This document shows positions 58,301 through 64,000 of a stretch of 64,000 nucleotides of DNA, one piece after another. The stretch is from Plotosus lineatus (Eukaryota > Chordata > Actinopteri > Siluriformes > Plotosidae), in NCBI GenBank assembly GCA_024760905.1, contig CM045732.1:58055996-58119995 (forward strand), written 5' to 3'. The translations under genes were made by a program, and so were the position numbers. Numbering within the stretch: position 1 is the first letter of the stretch; the number at the start of each line of letters is the position of its first letter. The notes under the pieces are model-generated. The model worked only from the letters and a program-made list of their open reading frames with translations, did not search any database and was not told where the DNA came from.

Positions 58301-58969
58301 GCCACCCGACTCGCCAAATTTGGAACCTGGTGGGGGAGCCGGTTTAGTCGCCGACCACTCAACCATGCAACAGGTTGTACTGGCTTACATGTTTCCAGTA
58401 GCAGGGCAAAACCTCACCTGACATGTACTATACTATTGTTAAATAGTGAAACTCAAATTGAACAAATCTTGAAATGCAGATACAGGAAAATAACATCAGG
58501 GTCAGTTTTATCTGGCCTTGTTATGCCATTTGGTAATTGTTTTCCTTAACTAGCATTCATTCATTTTCGTTTTTTTTTTTTTTTTTTTTAATTTGTATAT
58601 AAAATCCATCTGTACCCTTGATCAGAGTAACGACCATTATAGAGATGCATATAAACATGGTTGATATGTCTTAATTTCAGTCAACCACATGTGAGTTTTC
58701 TCTTCAGTTCTCATATTTTGTGTACTTGTGTGCAGATGTCAAGAAGGACTGGTCAGATCATGCACTGTGGTGGGAGAAGAAGAAGACATGGCTGTTGAAG
58801 ACACACTGGACGTTGGATAAATATGGCATTCAGGCTGACGCCAGACTACTTTTCACTCCCCAGCATAAGTTGTTGCGCCTGCAGTTACCCAACATGAAGC
58901 ACATGAAGGTCAAAGTGAACTTCTCAGACCGTGTCTTTAAGGCTGTGTCGGACATCTGCAAAACCTTCA
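37705..58969 (+). CDS. FERMT2: FERMT2 (kindlin-2), first 130 residues
   Basis: Two coding exons (37702-37861, 58736-58969) join in frame and encode the N-terminus of kindlin-2, a FERM-family focal-adhesion protein. With talin it activates integrins by binding beta-subunit tails, and it also links to paxillin, ILK and actin. The start [20 protein letters not shown] is characteristic of kindlin-2, and the sequence continues through the ubiquitin-like F0 domain (about residues 15-100) to [14 protein letters not shown]. The lysine-rich [18 protein letters not shown] section is preserved. Kindlin-2 is normally about 680 residues, so some 80 percent of the protein lies beyond the window. The ATG follows the acceptor by only three bases, and no upstream in-frame start is needed. 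Confidence 0.95.
38262..38510 (+). mobile_element. RTE LINE, 5'-truncated 3' end
   Basis: Matches the 3' coding end of the LINE at 12919-16051 (ggtttggacatgtacaaagg; protein [20 protein letters not shown]) and its 3' tail, ending in (GAA)n. Sense to FERMT2. Confidence 0.9.
39985..40275 (-). mobile_element. Fish tRNA-type SINE, another family
   Basis: The right end has a box-B complement gggattcgaactcac and an A-box complement ttaaccactacgccaccgg; the interior has tccatcgcaggttacctt and ggggtctcagcatagtgg. Distinct from the RTE-tailed family. Confidence 0.7.
41020..41520 (-). mobile_element. Fish tRNA-type SINE with nested SINE
   Basis: Left part with ctatgggcgagagaggggta, right part with ggactgtgggaggaaacaag and a terminal head region aaccacgacgccaccatgcc. 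Interrupted at 41134-41309. Confidence 0.75.
41134..41309 (+). mobile_element. RTE-tailed SINE, 5'-truncated, nested
   Basis: Target duplication actcaagccattcacatt / actcgagccattcacatt (41116-41133, 41310-41327), one mismatch in 18. Only the 3' half of the SINE is present, showing that 5' truncation occurs in this family as in LINEs. Confidence 0.9.
42301..42807. mobile_element. hAT miniature element, copy 2
   Basis: Ends cagcgcttatcaa and ttgagaagcactg. Perfect 8-base target duplication ggttaatg (42293-42300, 42808-42815). The interior matches the non-SINE parts of 30245-31265. Confidence 0.9.
43978..44906 (-). pseudogene. Tigger-like element cluster, family F2, rearranged
   Basis: The minus strand has a helix-turn-helix frame at 44313-44510 ([38 protein letters not shown]) and further transposase-like protein at 43978-44230 ([33 protein letters not shown]). 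The right end is a decayed terminus (ctaagtagatggctggctg). A 3' end in the opposite orientation (aagtagagggccgactg at about 44287-44304) is embedded between two overlapping partial copies of cgcctc(c)gtcactgtatctc. No intact transposase. Confidence 0.8.
45055..45215 (-). repeat. Degraded fish tRNA-type SINE
   Basis: Fragments ggggcaatttggaata and ccttcttactctgagg match the common fish retroposon but are heavily diverged. Confidence 0.4.
47640..47960. mobile_element. Tc1/mariner-like relic
   Basis: Similar phrases to 20340-20800 (gtgaaaatgattctttatgc, ttaatgttgctgagcctcaa). No frame remains. Confidence 0.4.
48115..48459 (+). mobile_element. RTE-tailed SINE, full length
   Basis: Target duplication attctaagcactcggca / attctaagcactcagca (48098-48114, 48460-48476), one mismatch in 17. 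Head gtggtggtctagtggttagg and gggttcgagtccccac; tail gattcgctgtggcaactccc. Confidence 0.95.
48838..48950 (+). mobile_element. Fragment of a fish Tc1-like element
   Basis: Contains tatggccaaatatatgtgga and cacctgaccattacacg, a recurring end sequence of a fish DNA transposon. Only the end is present. Confidence 0.45.
49488..49822 (+). mobile_element. tRNA-headed SINE with internal (GT)n
   Basis: Head tcgcctaatggatacag and cgctggttcgattcccgt look tRNA-Arg-like. The body includes a (GT)n tract at about 49675-49710 and ends ttagatgggttaaatgcaga. A different family from the RTE-tailed SINE. Confidence 0.75.
49911..50247 (+). mobile_element. RTE-tailed SINE, nearly full length
   Basis: Perfect 17-base target duplication atcaaactatggacagt (49894-49910, 50248-50264). 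A small deletion removes part of the head between boxes A and B. Tail gattcgctgtggcgactccc. Confidence 0.95.
50330..51260 (-). mobile_element. Tc1/mariner-like element, degraded
   Basis: The minus strand at 50560-50811 reads [20 protein letters not shown] and SSEVYRNF, aligned with the VMVWGC region and the following strand of Tc1-type transposases. The surrounding sequence is antisense-like but broken, so no functional product is expected. Ends were not defined. Confidence 0.6.
51355..51436. repeat. (AT)n microsatellite
   Basis: About 80 bases of AT dinucleotides directly left of the Tigger-like element at 51467. Confidence 0.95.
51467..52313 (+). mobile_element. Tigger-like element, family F2
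   Basis: Inverted ends cagtcggccctctacttacg and taagtagagggccgactg with TA at the left end. The interior at 51788-51920 reads as a helix-turn-helix remnant ([20 protein letters not shown]) broken by a stop after the IAK motif. The later part (51990-52110) matches the 43978-44230 region in the opposite orientation. Confidence 0.85.
52410..52705 (-). mobile_element. Fish tRNA-type SINE
   Basis: Antisense composite with tgtgggaggaaaccggagca, gggaatcgaacccaggcctt (box B complement) and ttgctgtgaggcggacatac, taaccactacgcc (A-box complement). Confidence 0.8.
52800..53110 (-). mobile_element. Possible Tc1-like relic
   Basis: Phrases such as acttcatcccaaatgatgct and gctgagatccaggactgtg resemble antisense transposase sequence of fish Tc1-like elements. 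A 102-residue minus frame is open but has no clear catalytic motif. Confidence 0.35.
57098..57476 (-). mobile_element. Hybrid Tigger-like MITE
   Basis: The left end (cagacagtcatcaacttacg) resembles the end of the element at 6239. The right end (aaggtgaggtaccactg) and the body match family F3 (11764, 60761). TA on both sides (57096-57097, 57477-57478). Confidence 0.75.
57530..57840 (+). repeat. Possible non-LTR retroposon 3' UTR
   Basis: gtaacagtgaatttctccat, tgtgagattaataaagctgt and a following pyrimidine/purine repeat resemble the 3' end of a fish non-LTR element. The (TATT)n and (GT)n stretches between make the boundaries uncertain. Confidence 0.4.
58736..58969 (+). CDS. FERMT2: FERMT2 coding exon 2
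   Basis: Acceptor gtgcag, donor gtaagt. It encodes [20 protein letters not shown] through [20 protein letters not shown] and ends in the first base of the next codon, expected to be Asn. It is nearly identical to mammalian kindlin-2. Confidence 0.95.
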
Positions 58970-60760
58970 GTAAGTGAAGCTTATTGTTTTTGTTTTTCTT
59001 CTCAATGTATATGGGTTAAAATTATTTTTTCTCATGCATTCTTTAGTCCCTGGTGTTGCATAAGTTTCAGAAGTGGCCAAAACCAACAGATGTGTCTTTG
59101 GATAGCTGTTTGCTGTTGTTCCAAATTGTGTTTCGCAAAAAACTCTGCATGTCAATGCAACCAGCTACTGGGTTTATTTTACACTATCCATATTTAGCCC
59201 ATATGACCATGACTCGTGGGCATAGGTTAAATGTACTCTGTATCAATATCAATCTGTTTCAGTGTTGTACATCTGCTGAACTTGAGGTAGAAGGTCCAAT
59301 ACTAAATCTTACTGATTCCAACGGCCTTGCACTACACTGGCTGGAATAGCAGCTTGATAGTTTATAAACTATTGTTGTAATGCTTTACAGGTTCCTTTAA
59401 CATTATTTAATATAAGCAATACTATTCAATAAATCTTCATAAAATAAGCCCATAAATTTACAAGTTTTAAATTACACTGACCTAAATGCTGACTAAACCT
59501 CACAGAACATGTATCACAATGCCTCCTCATGCAGATCTCCTCAGACATCGAACTGATCTCTGAACCTGAGGTGCAAATATTCAGTCACTTTTCGTTTATA
59601 TACTGGGGACATGCATTAGTAGCCACCTTGCCTTTGATGGATAATTATCTTTTTAGTTATTGTTAATTATTCACCTGAGTTTATCTTAAACTCGGAATGC
59701 TTGAATCAATTAAAAATGTAAAGATAAACCATTAAAATCTTGTTTAAATTGTTAAATTGTGTTTAGCATATACTAAAACAATTACCATATTCAACGTAAT
59801 AAGCGCCATGCTCCAATAAGCCCCCCTCCCTATGTTTTTTATTTTACGTCTAATAACCGCCCATGTGTACTGGGAGCAAAATCGTAGATCAAACTTTCCA
59901 ATTTTATTTGATCAGTCTTTGTAACTGTTCACTGCCTGTAAAAGTGAGTTTATATGGTGTTTTAATACCCCCTGCCAATGGGGAATGTCTATAATGTTCA
60001 TCAATAACAACACATGTGATTGTTCCGCTGTGCTTTAAAAAACAGGAAAATATTTTGCTGTGATCTCTTGGTAAATGTTGAACAACTGATGAACCATTAC
60101 AAATCGCTACAGCAAAACTATGGGATGCTTTAAATTAATGGAGCGATGAGTCAGATATGGACTTATCAGAAAGTGATGACGATCATTTTTCACCAGATTC
60201 TCCTGCTCACCAACTTCCTAAATTTAAAAACGTTCCTGGCCATGTGCTTTTGTTTATGTAACAGTCTGTAACAGTGGGTCTTGTGGGGTGTTTCTGATAA
60301 GCAGTGGTAAGTACCTACTATCGGTGGTCTAAAAAAGAGCGAGTGAACTGCCAAGAGTGTCATGGTTGCACAAGGTTCACTGATGTGTTTGATGGTTAGT
60401 ACATCTAGTCTGATCCCAGCCGATGAGCTACTGTTGCACAAACTGCTGAAACTGTGGATGCTGACTATGATTGAAAGGAGTCAACACACTGTGCATTGCA
60501 GCTTATTCTGTATAGGGCTGCAGACCTGAAGGTGGTGTTAATGTTATGGCTTCTCAGTTTCTGTGTGTGTTTAACACTAATTTCAATGAGGTTACTACAG
60601 TGAAAGCGTTTAAAAGATCATAAAACTATATGACTGCTCTAAAGTGTTAACACTGTTTTATGTTCTGTATGTGGTTGTGTTCGGATTTATTTATTTTTTT
60701 ACATTAAAATGTTCTCATTCATACATCTATCAAGCTAGCACTGACAACACTATCAATATA

Positions 60761-61505
60761 CAGTGGTACCTCACCTTACAAAATTAATCTGTTCCAGAGC
60801 TTTTTTCGTAACCTGCATTTTTCGTAAGTTGAACCGCATTTTACATGTAAAACGTGTGATTCGTTCCAAGGCTCCCAATACTACCCCCTTAACCCTTTAA
60901 AAATTATAAAAGCATACCTTTTAAGACCTTCTGCTTCAATATCGTACCGATGGTAGACGGGTTTGACCATATTCCTTTGTGATATCACTCGAGCCCGTTT
61001 CTTCTTCTCACTGTGTGTGTGTGTGTGTGTGTGTTCGCGCATGTTGACCATGTCTTCTTAGCAGAGTTATAATCTTTCAAATGTTTATGGAAGGTTAAAA
61101 GCCTGAGTTAAGAAATAAAGCATTAAACAACAGTAACTCTGTCCTTTACACGAAAAGTATCATGGTGGATTCAGCTCTATGATAGGCAATGGGAGGTAGA
61201 TGCGTCATTCCTCCTAGGCAATGGGATACCTGTCCAAGATGGCGTCAGGTGGACCTGTTCAAGATGGAGCTTGAGTGAAGGCGACATGAACGACAGCTCA
61301 GTTATTATCCAATGGGAGGCCAGTGGGGCGGGATGTTTGAACGTCATTGATGTGAGAGCAGCTCGTGCATTGTTTGAATGTTTGAATGGCGCATTTTAAT
61401 GTTTAAGATGGCTTGTTTTGTATCCTGAGACAAAAATTTTAGGAAAATGCTTTTCGTAACCTGAATTTTTCGTTTGGTGAGCTTTTGTAAGGTGAGGTAC
61501 CACTG
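60761..61505 (-). mobile_element. Tigger-like element, family F3
   Basis: Ends cagtggtacctcaccttac and gtaaggtgaggtaccactg, flanked by TA (60759-60760, 61506-61507). It is the inverse of 11764-12503 and of similar length; a (GT)n tract lies at about 61010-61034. Protein-coding remnants are too decayed to read through. Confidence 0.85.
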
Positions 61506-61703
61506 TACTTTTTTCAAGTTCGGCATGCCTCAGTCGCCACCATCACAAGTCTTATTTTAGCCTCAGTGTGATTCTGAACAATTGCTGTTGGCTGACTTTA
61601 CGCATGACTGAGTGACATGCTGTAACTCATAATGGCTGGCAAGGTTGTACATCTCTTTAGGCGTAACTGTACACAAGGCTCATCTGCAATGTGCCACTAA
61701 TTT

Positions 61704-61740
<37 letters not shown>

Positions 61741-62642
61741 CTGTGAGGTCTAGTTTGAATGTTATGCTTATAAAGTATTGAATTCCTAAAAGTAAGCCAT
61801 TTGACTCAGTTTGACATTTCCTGTTCTTTTGCTGGCTGACTTGCCCAAATTTACAAATCAGATGGGGACAGGAAGTTTACAGCGTCCAACTGGCATCAGT
61901 TCCAGACAGACGGACAGAGGGCTGGATTCTGCTTGCAGCTGTGCGTTAGACAGTAACCATTCAGTCACGGGTTCTCATAGAACTCCCTCTGGCTCCCTAT
62001 CCCAATGCCTGGTGATGGATTTTCCTGAGAAGTGTCTTGTCCTTTAATCAGTTGGTCATGCAGTAGCAGATTCCCAGCGTTCACTCCCCTGCTGGAATTA
62101 TAAATAGGCCATTTGAGAGCGAGTTTTGGAGAATATCCAGACTCTGATTGTACATGCCACACTGTCACGGTTACCGTAACATGGCTGGTTTTAAACCATT
62201 TAATTGTGGGTCCACATTGGGGCAAGTGCAGCTAAAATAAGAGTAGCCTCATTTGCTGGAACAGTCACATTTAGCGCTGTCAGCTCTCTTGGAACAAATG
62301 ATCAGGCTCTCAAGTGGTCCAACAATTTGGCTTATTGTCAGGCTGTGTGAGCTGAACTCCCTACAACGCCACAGGCATCAGCAGTCAGGACTCCAAGAGA
62401 GCATAATTCAGTCTTCTCTCTGGGCGGGAAGGATGGCATTAGTCTCTCGCTCATCAATCAAGTGCAATGGTGTCTATCCAAGATACAAGCAAAGAAAGTC
62501 ATTTAAATTTGATCAGTATGAACACTACCGGATACATTACACCTTTTAAGAAGTGTTTAGAAACCCAGTGCTGTGTCATGTTTATTTGAGAAAGAAGAAA
62601 ACGAAATTACACACACTACTCAAAAATGAAATGGGATTTTAA

Positions 62643-63091
62643 ACAGGGATCCCTCGCTACTTCGTGCTTCAATTCATGCGCCTCCAGTGCATCGCGGTTT
62701 AAAAAAAAAAATAAAAATAATTGAATTAAAAAGTAAGGAAAATGCCACAAAAACAAGGCCAATTATTATTCAAACAACCCCCAAAAAACCCTAAACAAAC
62801 ACAAAACAAAAAACAACCAAAAACCCTCCCATCAAAACTAGTTAAATTTTTGCGAGGTGCACAGCTGAGTGCATGCGCGTGTCTGTATCTGTGTGTATTT
62901 ATATTGTATTTACATCTTATGCATTATTGTTTGTTTGTTATTATAAGCATTTATAGCATTGAATGCATTTATTGATATTATATACACAAACATGTACGTA
63001 TACGTCGCTTCGGGTGGATCCTACTTCGCGGAATTCGGTGGTCCCGGGGGGATCTCGGTCTTAATTCACAGTGGAAAGTGAGAGATCCCTG
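62643..63091. mobile_element. MITE family F5
   Basis: Ends acagggatccctcgctac and gagagatccctgt. The interior is shared with 10478-10866 in inverse orientation. About 450 bp, non-coding, A-rich near 62700-62820. Confidence 0.7.
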
Positions 63092-63804
63092 TACTGCATT
63101 TGAGGAAAGGGTTGTAATTGGTGTTTTCTCTTTTTCTTATTCTTATGCCATAATCAAACTTCCTAAGCTACCAATAAATATGGCTCCATTTTCATACCTG
63201 ATCTGAGGAGTATGTTATGCTTTTTACTTTTATTTTACTATGCATGGGGTCACTGCAAAATGAAAGGCAAGGCCACTGCCAGTGACTTGTGACTTGACTT
63301 GGGACATTTGTGCACGCGCACACACACACACCTCTTATTGTCCTGTTATAAAGTTATATTAGCATACAGAATGTTTATAGTTAATGATGGTCTTGCTGAT
63401 TCACTTAGTTTGCTCCAAGGGTCCAGTTGTCTTGTGACTCTCACTGTATCTGTTGAATTTATGCGGTTTTCAAACAAAGCTTGATTTCAGCTCAGATGTT
63501 ATTCAGCTGATCTCTGTTAGCAGTTCTCATTCAGTGGTTTTGTGTCTTTGATTCACTCTTTGCTTTTGCACTCATCTGTACTACTATCCTGTTTTATTTC
63601 AACCAGAGATTCCAAAGGTGAGATGCAGTTAAGGCCAGAGTTCTCTTAAGTCAATTATTTACCAAATAAGAGCTGCAATACTCAAAAACAGCCAAGAGGT
63701 GGCAACTAGCATTATTATGATCGGTATAAATGGATTAGCTGTGGAAAACACTGCACAAGTTTGCAATTCTTTTTGCCACATTTACAGTTATTTGAAACGG
63801 TTAT

Positions 63805-63830
63805 ATATATATATATATATTTATTTATTT
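63805..63830. repeat. (AT)n then (TTTA)n microsatellite
   Basis: Short dinucleotide run followed by tetranucleotide units, in FERMT2 intron sequence. Confidence 0.8.
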
Positions 63831-63907
63831 ATTTGTTATATGATGTAGTAGTAGTAGTAGTACTAGTTAAATCATTTGAAATTATTGTTAATTGCAAATG
63901 ATGATGA

Positions 63908-64000
63908 TTTTCCTTTCGGCTTTTTCCTTTTATCAGGGGTCGCCACAGTGAATGATTCACATGTTTGATTTGGTGTAGGTTTTTACGTCAGATGCCCTTC
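63908..64000 (-). mobile_element. RTE-tailed SINE, cut by the window end
   Basis: Tail ttttcctttcggctttttcc and aggggtcgccacagtgaat, then the complement of the aagggcatc block. The rest is outside the window. Confidence 0.9.

Larger units (their letters stand above)
37862..58735 (+). other. FERMT2: FERMT2 intron, repeat-packed
   Basis: Bounded by gtaagc and gtgcag. Most of the recognisable content is repeats, listed separately. The stretches 42830-43970, 45230-47630 and 53110-57090 show no coding exon or recognisable element apart from long T runs (about 43461-43486, 45987-46008, 55311-55341) and short tandem repeats. Confidence 0.85.
58970..64000 (+). other. FERMT2: FERMT2 next intron, open at the window end
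   Basis: Begins with the donor gtaagt at 58970. No next FERMT2 exon is recognised before the window ends. 59000-60750 and 61520-62640 hold nothing I can name. A short stretch at 59790-59880 with repeated taataagc-type units resembles a dispersed repeat but is too short to place. Confidence 0.7.

Overview
The window is a stretch of a teleost-type fish chromosome. It is AT-rich, has intron-containing genes with GT-AG splice sites, and is dense with fish-typical retroposons and DNA transposons. Two protein-coding genes are recognisable, both on the + strand. Bases 8016-22762 carry the last eleven coding exons of a DDHD1 orthologue (intracellular phospholipase A1). Bases about 36040-58969 carry the start of a FERMT2 (kindlin-2) orthologue: a probable non-coding first exon and the first two coding exons. 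The order DDHD1 then FERMT2 in the same orientation matches human 14q22, so this is conserved vertebrate synteny. I could not name the species; an otophysan such as a catfish is only a guess.

Layout. 1-8015: probably DDHD1 intron (5' exons not seen), with SINE pieces, a fold-back DNA transposon at 6239-6976 and a retroposon relic. 8016-22762: DDHD1 coding exons. The 8.5-kb intron between its second and third exons here holds an almost full-length RTE-clade LINE (12919-16051) and several smaller elements. The intron at 18042-19971 holds a head-to-head pair of Tigger-like elements. 22763 to about 24700: 3' UTR. 24700-36000: intergenic, with a dead Tc1/mariner copy, piggyBac-like miniature elements, and a nested stack of SINEs and a hAT element at 30213-31795. 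36040-36426: GC-richer probable FERMT2 promoter and exon 1. 37702-37861 and 58736-58969: FERMT2 coding exons, separated by a 20.9-kb intron packed with repeats. 58970-64000: next FERMT2 intron, continuing out of the window.

The two genes are not known to form a pathway. DDHD1 hydrolyses phosphatidic acid and other phospholipids in the cytosol and on organelle membranes. FERMT2 co-activates integrins at focal adhesions.

The most interesting signal is in the repeats. An abundant tRNA-headed SINE (about 9 copies) appears to be built from a tRNA-like head, a body, a segment matching the 5' end of the RTE LINE, and the 3' end of that same LINE. The same head and body also occur with a quite different L2-like tail (3 copies). 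Many copies have clear target-site duplications, so the layering of insertions can be read directly.
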